The notes beneath the pieces are model-generated. The model was not told the origin of the DNA and did no database searches. It saw nothing but the letters and a program-made list of their open reading frames with translations. This document shows positions 52,782-60,875 of a stretch of 64,000 nt of DNA, one piece after another (the stretch's first letter is position 1; the number at the start of each line of letters is the position of its first letter). The stretch lies in contig NZ_NESS01000001.1 in the NCBI RefSeq assembly GCF_002128425.1, positions 372,001 to 436,000 of the forward strand, read 5' to 3'. The position numbers and the translations under genes are program-made. Origin of the DNA: Gottfriedia acidiceleris (GTDB lineage: Bacteria; Bacillota; Bacilli; Bacillales; Bacillaceae_G).

Positions 52782-54841
52782 TTTTTTGCAGTGTGGTATT
52801 TTTCCAATTTGTAATATAAATTTCTTACTGATATTCCTAGCTCTTTTGCTGATTTTGTTTTATTCCCATTATTTTTCATTAAAATCTTTTCAATAATTTC
52901 ACCTTCATAACTTATAACCATTTCGTCAAGGGAGGTTATTTCTTCAGTATGAACTTCGTTATGATTAACTGATTGTTCTTGTTTAACTTGTGCAAGCGCT
53001 GATAAATGTTCAGGTAAGATTTGTTTTTCATTAAATTTCATGAATATAACCGCTCTTCCTAGAACATTTTCCAATTCCCTAACATTACCAGGCCAATTGT
53101 AACTTTTTAATTTATTTAATGCTGATAATGAGATCCCCTCAACATTTCGACCGTAGTCTTGATTAATTTTTGCTAATAATCTTTCTCCAATCGGTAAAAT
53201 ATCTTCAATTCGGTCCTTTAGTGCAGGAATAATAATAGGAAGTTTATTTAATCGATAATAAAGGTCTTCTCGAAACTTTCCATCAATGATCGCTTCCTCG
53301 AGATGAACATTCGTCGCAGCAATCACACGCACATTAATAGGAATAGACTTTGTCCCACCAACACGTCTTATTTCTTTTTCTTGTAGGACCCTTAATAGTT
53401 TGGCTTGCATCGCAGGTGATAATTCTCCAATTTCATCTAAGAAAATACTACCATTATTAGCTTCCTCAAAAAGCCCTCTTTTCCCACCACGTTTTGCTCC
53501 AGAAAAAGCACCTTCTTCATAACCAAATAATTCACTTTCCAGTAAAGTTTCTGAAATCGCAGCACAATTCACTCGAACGAATTTATTATATTTGCGATCG
53601 CTTTCATTATGAATCGCATGAGCAAACAATTCCTTCCCAGTTCCAGATTCCCCACGGAGTAAAACGGTTGCAGGAGTGCTCGCAGCTAATTTAGCCTGCA
53701 TGATCGCTAAGTGAATTCCTTCAGATTCACCAGCTATATCCTCGAATGAATATTTCGCCTCTAATGTTCGAATAATTTGACGTGCTCTATGTAATTCATT
53801 CGTTAGCTGTGATATTTCAGAGACATCATGGATTACCCCAACACTGCCTTTTAATTTTCCGTCTACAATTACAGGAGCTACATTAACTAGTACATCACGA
53901 TTTTGCTTTCCGACTTTCATGCGTACTCCACGAACTGCTTGTTTTGTTTTTAACACCTTTAAATGAACACTTTCACCTTCAGTAATATCAATCGTTGCAT
54001 GCTTACCAAGAACTTGTTCACTCGATAATCCAGTCAATCTTGTGTATGCTGGATTAATAATAATTCCATTACCTTTTTCATCTACAACTGAAATTGCTTC
54101 ATCCGAACTTTGAATGACTGCTTCAAGCATGCTGTAAACTTCTTTTAAATTCGTAACCTCTTCTGCTAAATCTATTACCTCAGTATCATCTTTAAAAACA
54201 GAAATTGCACCTTCAAGTTCACCATCTTCTCGAAAGATAGGAATACGGGTTGTAAAAATCTTGCTTCCATTAATTAAAATATGCTCTTGATTAATTTCCT
54301 TCTTTTTCGTTTGAAGAACTCGGGGTAATTTACTAGTTGGGACAACATCTAGTATATATCTACCAATCGCAGTATCTTTATTAGTATGTAGCATTCTTTC
54401 TGCAGAGCGATTAAATAAAAGAATTTTTCCCCATTTATCAACCACAATCATTCCATCGTGAGTATTGTCCAAAATTAGTTCCTGTTGTCTTTTTTTATTG
54501 TTAATTAAATTAAAAAGAGATTCTTTTTCTTGAACAAGATCAGATATCATTTTTGCAACTGAACCTGGGATCGCTAAAGTATGCTTAGCTTTATACTCGA
54601 CTATTTCCTGGTAGATTGTTTCATCTCCAGTAGTATTTATGACAACATCAATCTCATCATTTAAATTCGACTTCCAATCTTTTAGTATTGGAATATGTAA
54701 GCTTTTGGCAAATTCTAAACCTTTAGCCTCTTTTATCATATCTACTACTGCAACAACATGAAATAAATCAGAATGTGATAGAAGTTTTAATACTGCTGTG
54801 CCTCCAGTTCCCATTCCGACGATCATTACGTTTTGTTTCAT
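52769..54841 (-). CDS. bkdR: sigma-54-dependent transcriptional activator BkdR
   Basis: A 690-residue enhancer-binding protein. A Rossmann-like N-terminal sensor covers residues 1-110 ([20 protein letters not shown]). Two PAS domains lie at about 110-230 and 235-345. The AAA+ domain carries Walker A GESGTGKE near 385, the sigma-54-contacting [10 protein letters not shown], Walker [11 protein letters not shown] and the R-finger region. A Fis-type helix-turn-helix closes the protein ([20 protein letters not shown]). It activates the adjoining ptb-bkd operon, probably on sensing branched-chain amino acids or their derivatives. Confidence 0.93.
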   Translation of the reverse strand: MKQNVMIVGMGTGGTAVLKLLSHSDLFHVVAVVDMIKEAKGLEFAKSLHIPILKDWKSNLNDEIDVVINTTGDETIYQEIVEYKAKHTLAIPGSVAKMISDLVQEKESLFNLINNKKRQQELILDNTHDGMIVVDKWGKILLFNRSAERMLHTNKDTAIGRYILDVVPTSKLPRVLQTKKKEINQEHILINGSKIFTTRIPIFREDGELEGAISVFKDDTEVIDLAEEVTNLKEVYSMLEAVIQSSDEAISVVDEKGNGIIINPAYTRLTGLSSEQVLGKHATIDITEGESVHLKVLKTKQAVRGVRMKVGKQNRDVLVNVAPVIVDGKLKGSVGVIHDVSEISQLTNELHRARQIIRTLEAKYSFEDIAGESEGIHLAIMQAKLAASTPATVLLRGESGTGKELFAHAIHNESDRKYNKFVRVNCAAISETLLESELFGYEEGAFSGAKRGGKRGLFEEANNGSIFLDEIGELSPAMQAKLLRVLQEKEIRRVGGTKSIPINVRVIAATNVHLEEAIIDGKFREDLYYRLNKLPIIIPALKDRIEDILPIGERLLAKINQDYGRNVEGISLSALNKLKSYNWPGNVRELENVLGRAVIFMKFNEKQILPEHLSALAQVKQEQSVNHNEVHTEEITSLDEMVISYEGEIIEKILMKNNGNKTKSAKELGISVRNLYYKLEKYHTAKNSTQ

Positions 54842-55028
54842 CTTAGTTCACCTACTAATTTCAACAAATTATTAAACACATTAGACTATTATATATATAA
54901 AGTCATTCTTTCGTCTATTTCAAATGTTTTATAAGGCTTGACAACACTATACTTGTATAAGATTATGAAGAAAGAGAAATTCGTAATTTTATAATTTATT
55001 GTTACTTTTATCGGAGGAATTAATAAAC

Positions 55029-55277
55029 ATGAAAGAATCATTTACACGTATGTTAGCATTCGTTGTGATTGTTGTACCAATAGCTTTAGCAGTTATCGGA
55101 ATTAAATTACTTCGTGATACGGTATTTCTAATCCATTCTTTTGGCATTCCAAATCTTCCATTGCAATTATTACTCGGCCTTGTATCATTAGGTGTCGGTT
55201 TTTATTTAGTCGGAAGCTTTGTCTTATTTAGAGATCGTAAACGAAACAAAGTTCAAGGTAGATTTTTAAAAAGATAA
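55029..55277 (+). CDS. yqzF: DUF2627 membrane protein (YqzF)
   Basis: An 82-residue protein with two to three membrane helices (about 6-26 and 40-66) and a basic end (DRKRNKVQGRFLKR). The family DUF2627 is known from Bacillus next to bkdR, as here. The ATG at 55029 is behind GGAGGAA; an earlier TTG ten codons upstream would cover the SD. Function unknown. Confidence 0.8.
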   Translation: MKESFTRMLAFVVIVVPIALAVIGIKLLRDTVFLIHSFGIPNLPLQLLLGLVSLGVGFYLVGSFVLFRDRKRNKVQGRFLKR

Positions 55278-55315
55278 TTTTCTCATTAAAACCAAAAGAT
55301 AAATAACAGAACAAG

Positions 55316-55347
55316 AAAAAGTGCTTACTTGTGTAAGCACTTTTTTT
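55316..55347. terminator. bidirectional terminator
   Basis: AAAAAGTGCTTAC 55316-55328 pairs with GTAAGCACTTTTT 55333-55345 between yqzF and the converging diesterase gene. Confidence 0.9.
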
Positions 55348-56080
55348 ATTTACTAAGAAATTGACTTCTCACCCGGAAAGCTTGTTCTGGATAGTCAGTA
55401 ATAATCGCTGTACAGTTGACTTCAATTAATCGTTTCATTACAGCTGGTTCATTGATTGTATACGGTCTTACAGCTATATGATGTTCCATTGTTTCTTCGA
55501 TTTGTTCATCAGTAATAATTCGAAAATTTGGATGAATTGCTTTTGCTTTATAATCTTCAGCAATTTTCCATGGTTCTTTACTTCTTCGATTATATAGAAC
55601 TGCAGTTTCAATATCTGGTGCCATTAAGTGGAATTTAAGCATACTTTTATGATTGAAGGAAGATAAAACGATTCTTTTTTCATATTCATATGAACGGATT
55701 AAATTTATTACTCGTTCTTCAAGTCCATGGTATTCGATTTTATCATTTTTTAATTCAACATTGATACTAAAGTTATTCCCTTTTGCCCATTCAAATACTT
55801 CTTTTAAGGTTGGGATCGTACATCCCTTAAATTGTCGTTTAAAACGATAACTAGCATCAAATTGCTTCAATTCAGCTAAAGTATAATCTTTAACGAAACC
55901 TTTACCATTAGTTGTACGATTTATTGTTTCATCATGAATAACGACGATCTCACCATCTTTTGTTAAATGTACATCTAATTCAATTCCATCTGCGCCTAAA
56001 TCTTCACACGCCATAAATGAAACCATCGTATTTTCTGGATAGGTTCCTGCAGCACCTCTATGACCAATAATATCAACCAC
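55346..56080 (-). CDS. glycerophosphodiester phosphodiesterase (YqiK type)
   Basis: A 244-residue TIM-barrel phosphodiesterase. IIGHRGAAGTYPENTMVSF at the start has the catalytic His/Arg, GIELDVHLTKDGEIVVIHDETINRTTNGKG the metal Glu/Asp and the second catalytic His. There is no signal peptide, so it acts in the cytosol and releases glycerol 3-phosphate from glycerophosphodiesters. The GTG start has GGGGGG seven bases upstream. Matches the place of yqiK in B. subtilis. Confidence 0.9.
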   Translation of the reverse strand: MVDIIGHRGAAGTYPENTMVSFMACEDLGADGIELDVHLTKDGEIVVIHDETINRTTNGKGFVKDYTLAELKQFDASYRFKRQFKGCTIPTLKEVFEWAKGNNFSINVELKNDKIEYHGLEERVINLIRSYEYEKRIVLSSFNHKSMLKFHLMAPDIETAVLYNRRSKEPWKIAEDYKAKAIHPNFRIITDEQIEETMEHHIAVRPYTINEPAVMKRLIEVNCTAIITDYPEQAFRVRSQFLSK

Positions 56081-56165
56081 TCAAATTCCCCCCTTGTTGA
56101 GAAAATATGTACTTTCTTCTTTTTCTTATTGTATACTAATTTTACAAAAACTAAGGAGGATTATT

Positions 56166-56333
56166 ATGCGACCCTTGCAAATTTCGCCTGAAACGGCAAT
56201 TTTACTTTCTAAGAAATTAAACGTTCCTTTAGAACAAATTATGCACATGCCACAGCATATATTAATGAAAAAGTTGATGGAATTGGATTTGTCTAAGAGC
56301 GAAGAAGCATCTAAGGATAACGAATCTAAATAG
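56166..56333 (+). CDS. YycC-family small protein
   Basis: A 55-residue protein beginning MRPLQISPETAILLSKKLNV, then EQIMHMPQHILMKKLMEL and a Ser/Glu/Lys tail. The first 45 residues are the highly conserved YycC domain, of unknown role. The ATG at 56166 lies behind AAGGAGG; a longer start 24 codons upstream has no SD and would overlap the diesterase promoter region. Confidence 0.82.
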   Translation: MRPLQISPETAILLSKKLNVPLEQIMHMPQHILMKKLMELDLSKSEEASKDNESK

Positions 56334-56376
56334 TAAATTAGCATTAATAAATTTAATTTGAACTTAAAGTAATGAA

Positions 56377-56407
56377 AGAAGGCAGAAGTTTATTCGTCTT
56401 CTTTTTT
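56377..56407 (+). terminator. intrinsic terminator of the yycC-like gene
   Basis: AGAAGGC 56377-56383 pairs with GTCTTCT 56396-56402 (one wobble), followed by seven T. Confidence 0.7.
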
Positions 56408-56585
56408 TATGCACTTTTTTATTAATTCCAACTTTAAATTACATTCTTATGTAAAATTGTACAAATAATTAACAATTATGAGCTAATTTTAATTTAATCT
56501 TCCTTTCATATTAATTAGTTTTCAAGTAAAATGTAAAGTATTGTGTATATTTTATAACGAAAAGTATTTATGGAGGTATTTTTAA

Positions 56586-57386
56586 ATGTTACCTGATTGG
56601 TTAATTGGTTTTATCATGGGGATGGTAGAAGGATTAACAGAATTTTTACCTGTTTCTTCTACTGGTCATATGATTTTAGTTGCTGATTTATTAAATTTCA
56701 CAGGAGAGAAGGCTTCATTTTTTGAAGTAATTGTTCAACTTGGTTCAATTCTAGCAGTAGTTGTAGTTTTTTGGAAACGACTTTGGTCAGTCCTAGGAGT
56801 TAAATCAGATGGTTATAGACAAACGAACCTCAACTTAATTCATATTATTATCGGTGCAATTCCAGCCGGGATTGTAGGGCTTATATTCCATGATTTCATC
56901 AAAGATGTATTATTCTCACCTAAAACTGTTGTAATCGGATTAGTAGCTGGCGGTATTTTACTAATTGTCGCTGAGAAAGTCTCTAAACATCCTAAATCAT
57001 CTGATTTAGATCATATCTCATATAAACAAGCTTTTATTATTGGATGCTTTCAAATGTTAGCTCTATGGCCAGGATTTTCACGATCAGGCTCTACAATAGC
57101 TGGGGGATTATTATTTGGTTTAGATCGAAAGACTTCTGCAGAATTTACTTTTATTTTAGCAGTACCGATGATGATTGCAGCAAGTGGTTTAGATTTTATT
57201 AAAAATATCGATATTTTAAGTGCTTCAGATTTACCATTATTCGCTACAGGATTCATCACAGCATTCGTAGTCGCATTACTTGCGATCGTTTCTTTCCTAA
57301 AATTATTAGAGAAAGTCAAACTAACAGGTTTTGCAGTTTATCGTTTTATAGTTGCGATTGTTTTCACGATTGTATTTATATTCTAA
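56586..57386 (+). CDS. uppP: undecaprenyl-diphosphatase
   Basis: A 266-residue membrane enzyme (BacA/UppP). The two catalytic motifs are [15 protein letters not shown] near residues 15-29, with the catalytic Glu and His, and [20 protein letters not shown] near 161-180. There are about eight helices. It dephosphorylates undecaprenyl diphosphate outside the membrane so the lipid carrier can be reused in wall synthesis, and gives bacitracin tolerance. GGAGG precedes the ATG. It is monocistronic. Confidence 0.94.
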   Translation: MLPDWLIGFIMGMVEGLTEFLPVSSTGHMILVADLLNFTGEKASFFEVIVQLGSILAVVVVFWKRLWSVLGVKSDGYRQTNLNLIHIIIGAIPAGIVGLIFHDFIKDVLFSPKTVVIGLVAGGILLIVAEKVSKHPKSSDLDHISYKQAFIIGCFQMLALWPGFSRSGSTIAGGLLFGLDRKTSAEFTFILAVPMMIAASGLDFIKNIDILSASDLPLFATGFITAFVVALLAIVSFLKLLEKVKLTGFAVYRFIVAIVFTIVFIF

Positions 57387-57425
57387 TTAAACGACCACTT
57401 ATACTAAGGCATTAAATTCATACTC

Positions 57426-57467
57426 AAAAAGATAGGACAACCAAATTTGTATGTCCTATCTTTTTTT
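57426..57467 (+). terminator. intrinsic terminator of uppP
   Basis: AAAAAGATAGGACA 57426-57439 pairs perfectly with TGTCCTATCTTTTT 57452-57465. Confidence 0.9.
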
Positions 57468-57496
57468 ATTTCTGTTCGCCTTATTTTACAAATGGA

Positions 57497-57773
57497 AAAA
57501 GGCTATTCGTACAACGTATACGAATAGCCTTTGTATATATGTTAGTTATTTAAAATTAAAAATTGTTGTCTATTGGCGAAAGCCCTACCTCTCTTTCGCA
57601 ATTCGGCTCCAGGGCCGTTCCATTAGGCAGCTTGTTTCACAACAATCTTCACTAACAGACACTACTACTAATTTTTAAATAAGGTTGAAATAGCTGACGC
57701 GTCATGGAATACGTCCAATTTTCTTCCAAATTTAGTAGTAATAATATCGTTTTCTAAATGTTTCAGTGGCGCA
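57497..57773 (-). ncRNA. candidate structured non-coding RNA, family unknown
   Basis: A minus-strand unit with its own promoter (57780-57808) and terminator (57498-57532) encloses a compact fold. P1 pairs 57639-57646 with 57562-57569 (ATTGTTGT/ACAACAAT). Inside are hairpin CGGC-6 nt-GCCG (57604-57617) and hairpin GCGAAAG-10 nt-CTTTCGC (57576-57599). The ten-base loop of the latter can pair through GGUAG (57585-57589) with CUGCC (57626-57630), a pseudoknot that works only on the minus strand because it uses a G-U pair. The 5' part contains ACTACTAA/TTAGTAGT arms and a TGACGCGTCA palindrome. No protein of note is encoded. I could not match it to a known riboswitch or sRNA. Confidence 0.6.
57498..57532 (-). 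terminator. terminator of the candidate ncRNA
   Basis: A perfect 14-bp stem pairs 57498-57511 (AAAGGCTATTCGTA) with 57519-57532 (TACGAATAGCCTTT). TTTTTCC follows on the minus strand. Confidence 0.85.
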
Positions 57774-57779
57774 TTAAAT

Positions 57780-57808
57780 ATTATAGCATAATACAAATTA
57801 TTACGCAA
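57780..57808 (-). promoter_or_regulatory. extended -10 promoter of the candidate ncRNA
   Basis: On the minus strand, TATAAT (57785-57780) is preceded by TGC (extended -10). TTGCGT (57808-57803) lies 17 bases upstream as a weak -35. Confidence 0.6.
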
Positions 57809-57868
57809 ACCAATTTTTATTTTATATACAAGCTTGTGCAAAATAAGGAAAAACATTCAGCAACATAA

Positions 57869-57902
57869 AGAAAACGTCGTCTACTGTAGACAACGTTTTC
57901 TT
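57869..57902 (-). terminator. terminator of spo0A
   Basis: AGAAAACGT...GTCTAC and GTAGAC...ACGTTTTCT form a stem with one mismatch around TG. It is flanked by A and T runs, about 140 bases behind the spo0A stop. Confidence 0.75.
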
Positions 57903-58040
57903 TTTACATATATAAGTGCTAATGCGAAAAAATACCGAAGATCTCATAAGAAGTTATTCGCTAAGAGAAATGTCTGTGGAATCACTGTCAGAAGTTAATC
58001 GGAATTGAATTTTTCATGAGTAATTTGTACTAAAAATAAA
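57903..58040. other. spo0A 3' untranslated stretch
   Basis: No gene or clear structure is visible between the spo0A stop and its terminator. Confidence 0.4.
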
Positions 58041-58829
58041 TTAAGAAGCTTTATGCTCTAAACGTAATTTATCAGCAACCATAGCAATAAATTCTGAATT
58101 TGTTGGTTTTGCTTTTGACATTGAAATTGTGTAGCCAAATAATGTTGAAATACTATCGATATTTCCACGGCTCCATGCTACTTCAATCGCATGTCGAATT
58201 GCACGTTCAACTCGGCTAGCTGTTGTGTTAAACTTTTTAGCGATATCTGGATATAATACTTTTGTAATTGAACCTAGAAGCTCAATATCGTTATATACCA
58301 TCGAAATCGCTTCACGTAAGTACATATATCCTTTAATATGTGCAGGTACGCCAATTTCATGGATGATGCTTGTGATGCTAGCATCCAAGTTACGTGGCTT
58401 GTTTTCGTAATTTGTAACTAGAGAAGGTGAATTACGTTTAGTTACCGCACTACCTTTTCCAACTACTTGACGGATATTACTAATTAAATGCTCCATATCA
58501 AATGGTTTTAAAATAAAATATGATGCACCTAGGTCAACAGCTTTTTTAGTAACATCTTCTTGACCAAAAGCAGTTAGCATAATAACGTTTGGAATTTTTT
58601 CAACTAAGCCAGTGCGTAAGCGATCTAAAACCGCTAATCCATCTAAATGAGGCATAATAATATCTAAGACTAGTACATCTGGCTTTTTATCCTTCACTAG
58701 AGGTAAGCAGTCTTGTCCATTAAACGCAACTCCAACCACTTCCATATCTGTTTGTGCGTTAATGTAGTTTTCTAACATAATAACAAGTTCTTTATTATCA
58801 TCAACTAATAATACTTTAATTTTCTCCAC
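58041..58829 (-). CDS. spo0A: sporulation master regulator Spo0A
   Basis: A 262-residue response regulator. The receiver has the acidic pocket VDDN and the phosphoryl Asp56 in [12 protein letters not shown]. The C-terminal DNA-binding domain (about 145-262) ends with the recognition helix region [27 protein letters not shown] and [18 protein letters not shown], which is almost invariant among spore formers. Phosphorylated Spo0A starts sporulation. GTG start with GGAGG upstream. The promoter region has 0A boxes. Confidence 0.97.
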   Translation of the reverse strand: MEKIKVLLVDDNKELVIMLENYINAQTDMEVVGVAFNGQDCLPLVKDKKPDVLVLDIIMPHLDGLAVLDRLRTGLVEKIPNVIMLTAFGQEDVTKKAVDLGASYFILKPFDMEHLISNIRQVVGKGSAVTKRNSPSLVTNYENKPRNLDASITSIIHEIGVPAHIKGYMYLREAISMVYNDIELLGSITKVLYPDIAKKFNTTASRVERAIRHAIEVAWSRGNIDSISTLFGYTISMSKAKPTNSEFIAMVADKLRLEHKAS

Positions 58830-58882
58830 GCCCGTTCCTCCCTACATCCTCTATAGTGAATTTCATTACTTATTACCGATAA

Positions 58883-58907
58883 TTTCGACAATAAAAATTT
58901 ATTTCCT
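58883..58907 (-). promoter_or_regulatory. putative sigma-H promoter of spo0A with overlapping 0A box
   Basis: On the minus strand AGGAAAT (58907-58901) and GAAA (58886-58883) are spaced as a sigma-H -35/-10, close to the consensus AGGAWWW and GAAT. A perfect 0A box TGTCGAA (58890-58884) overlaps the -10. Autoregulation of spo0A from a sigma-H promoter is known in B. subtilis. Confidence 0.55.
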
Positions 58908-58930
58908 GTTTTTATTATAAATTCTGAATA

Positions 58931-58959
58931 TTTTTATTAATATAGATAGTTTTCTTCAA
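58931..58959 (-). promoter_or_regulatory. putative vegetative sigma-A promoter of spo0A
   Basis: TTGAAG (58959-58954), 17 bases, then TAAAAA (58936-58931) on the minus strand lie upstream of the sigma-H site, matching the two-promoter plan (Pv and Ps) of B. subtilis spo0A. Confidence 0.45.
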
Positions 58960-58971
58960 TTTCTTCTAGCA

Positions 58972-59011
58972 TTCGACGATTCAAATAAAAACCACTATGT
59001 AATAAGTCGAA
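58972..59011. promoter_or_regulatory. two further near-consensus 0A boxes
   Basis: CGTCGAA on the minus strand (58978-58972) and AGTCGAA on the plus strand (59005-59011) each differ by one base from TGTCGAA. Together with the perfect box at 58884-58890 they resemble the multiple 0A sites of the B. subtilis spo0A promoter. Confidence 0.5.
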
Positions 59012-59270
59012 TTATACATATAATTCATTATATAAAAAATGAAATAGTATGTAAATTTATAATTTTTAATATAAATTTACAATTCTGTAACATTAACCGT
59101 CATATCAATCATTTTCTACATTAAATTTTTTTTATTTTTCGATGTTACTAATAATATATTACCACTTTTTTCCAATTTTGACTTATTTTTAATAAAATTT
59201 AATAGGTGTATCTTTCAGCGTTGAAATTTTAATTACGAATCAATAATGGGTATTTTAGATTAATTTTTAT
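59012..59270. other. AT-rich spo0A-spoIVB intergenic stretch
   Basis: I see no gene or RNA here beyond the spo0A control region to its left and the repeat relic to its right. Confidence 0.4.
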
Positions 59271-59273
59271 ATG

Positions 59274-59410
59274 CTCATCTCTTGATGAGTATTAAACACT
59301 CGTAGGAGATGCAAGAAGGCCGATCTGAGCCCCTTAAGGAATGGAAGTATTAAGTAGGCCGATATCACCTCACAGACATCTTGTAGTGGAAATAAACATC
59401 ACATTACTTT
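59274..59410 (-). repeat. degenerate relic of the dispersed repeat, copy 3
   Basis: On the minus strand, directly behind the spoIVB terminator, GTAATGTGATG is followed by ATTTCCACTACAAG (59393-59380). The latter is identical to 27300-27313 in copy 2. The core is strongly decayed. A small hairpin CTCATC/GATGAG sits at 59274-59289. The position behind a terminator is the same as for copies 1 and 2. Confidence 0.5.
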
Positions 59411-59415
59411 TTCAT

Positions 59416-59454
59416 AAAAAATACACCTACATTAATTTGATAGGTGTATTTTTT
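59416..59454 (-). terminator. terminator of spoIVB
   Basis: A perfect 14-bp stem: 59416-59429 (AAAAATACACCTA region) with TAGGTGTATTTTTT 59441-59454. Confidence 0.9.
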
Positions 59455-59457
59455 AAA

Positions 59458-60633
59458 TCACGAAGCCTTTTTAGTTTGATAGTCATAAATCGGTACTTTA
59501 GCTTCATCAAGCATCCACTCAATATGAACTCCATATCCACTAGTCGAATCATTTACAAAAACATGTGTAACAGCTCCGATTAATTTTCCATTTTGAATGA
59601 TTGGAGAGCCGCTCATTCCTTGAACAATCCCACCTGTTTCTTTAAGTAAACGTTTATCGGTAACTTTTAAAATAATTCCTTTAGTTGATGGAAACTTTTG
59701 TTGAATACTACTTACAATTTCTATGTCAAATGCTTCAACTTTATTATCGTGTATTACGGTAAGTATTTTAGCAGGACCTTTTTTCACTTCATTTGATAAT
59801 GCAATTGGTAATGGTTGAGACATAATCCCATTGTCTATTTTGTTGTTAACTTTACCGAATATGCCAAATGGACTATTAGAAGTGATATTACCAATCGTTC
59901 CGCGATCTAGAGCAAAATGCGCTATTTTTTCTCCTGGTGAACCATCTGCACCTTTTTCAATTGCAGTAACTGTTGAATAAACAATATGTCCATCTTCAAC
60001 TTCAATAGCTTTTCTCGTATCACTATCAGAGATAACATGTCCTAATGCTCCATACTTTAATGAATTAGGTTCAATGAACGTCATCGTACCAATACCAGAA
60101 GCTGAATCTCTTATATATAATCCAATTCGATAGCTATTATGACCTTGATCCCGAATAGGTTGTAACATTTTAGTATAATACTTACCCTCTCGTTTTACAG
60201 TGATTTTTATCGGCTTTCCATACTTTCCTGCTTTTTGAATAAACGGTAATACATCTGACATTTTTTCGATTTGTTTACCATTCATTTTTATAATCATGTC
60301 TCCAACTTTAATACCGGCAATTTCACCCGGAGACTTTTGTCCTGAACTAGTATTTACTAAATGATGTCCAACGACTAAGACACCTACTGAATTAAGCTTT
60401 ACTCCTATTGATTGTCCCCCTGGTATTATTCTTAAACTGTTTAATACTTTTACATCCACCTTTTTACTTGGTAATTCGTTCATACCAAGTGCTACATTAA
60501 CAATTTCTTGTTGATCCTTATTTTTTATGGTAGATGAAAACACACTATTTTGATTTATATTAAACACGCCAATACCAACTATAAATAAAAGGAGAAGAAT
60601 TTTTATTATTCGTTGAACATTTATATTTTTCAC
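59458..60633 (-). CDS. spoIVB: SpoIVB peptidase (sporulation signalling serine protease)
   Basis: A protein of about 391 residues made in the forespore. An N-terminal membrane anchor ([16 protein letters not shown]) and a PDZ domain (about 90-170, [38 protein letters not shown]) come first. The S55 protease domain carries the catalytic Ser in [26 protein letters not shown]. It is secreted into the intermembrane space and cleaves SpoIVFA, which frees SpoIVFB to process pro-sigma-K. The GTG at 60633 has AAGGAGAG ten bases upstream; an ATG eleven codons earlier has no SD. It is followed by spo0A, as in B. subtilis. Confidence 0.95.
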   Translation of the reverse strand: MKNINVQRIIKILLLLFIVGIGVFNINQNSVFSSTIKNKDQQEIVNVALGMNELPSKKVDVKVLNSLRIIPGGQSIGVKLNSVGVLVVGHHLVNTSSGQKSPGEIAGIKVGDMIIKMNGKQIEKMSDVLPFIQKAGKYGKPIKITVKREGKYYTKMLQPIRDQGHNSYRIGLYIRDSASGIGTMTFIEPNSLKYGALGHVISDSDTRKAIEVEDGHIVYSTVTAIEKGADGSPGEKIAHFALDRGTIGNITSNSPFGIFGKVNNKIDNGIMSQPLPIALSNEVKKGPAKILTVIHDNKVEAFDIEIVSSIQQKFPSTKGIILKVTDKRLLKETGGIVQGMSGSPIIQNGKLIGAVTHVFVNDSTSGYGVHIEWMLDEAKVPIYDYQTKKAS

Positions 60634-60815
60634 AAGCGAATCACTCTCCTTAGCGCCAAATTTCATTTTTTTAATTCGTGGCTATGTAGTTAATGTTAGC
60701 TTTGTAAGAGCAAAATATGATTGTAAAAATATGATAGATACTTTAACGTATAATGTTGTATTAGTATGTTTCATTTAGCATTTTCCAATTACTAATTTAT
60801 CAATAATTCCCATAA

Positions 60816-60873
60816 AAAAAGAGAATATTTAATGTATAGAAAAAAGTTTCTATTATTAAACATTCTCTTTTTA
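60816..60873 (-). terminator. terminator of recN
   Basis: AAAAAGAGAAT(A)TTTAAT from 60816 pairs with ATTAAA(C)ATTCTCTTTTT ending 60873, with an inner TAGAAA/TTTCTA. Confidence 0.8.
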
Positions 60874-60875
60874 AT

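Noticed and set aside
57562-57646. Candidate RNA interpreted as a cyclic-di-GMP, ZTP or preQ1 riboswitch
   Set aside because: The conserved loop sequences of these families are absent, and no gene lies downstream on the same strand before the terminator.
57668-57856. 62-residue frame on the minus strand upstream of the candidate ncRNA
   Set aside because: It spans the promoter of the ncRNA, has no SD, and the sequence is AT-driven low-complexity at the start.
59341-59583. 80-residue plus-strand frame over the repeat relic and spoIVB terminator
   Set aside because: It runs through the terminator hairpin and into the 3' end of spoIVB; no SD.
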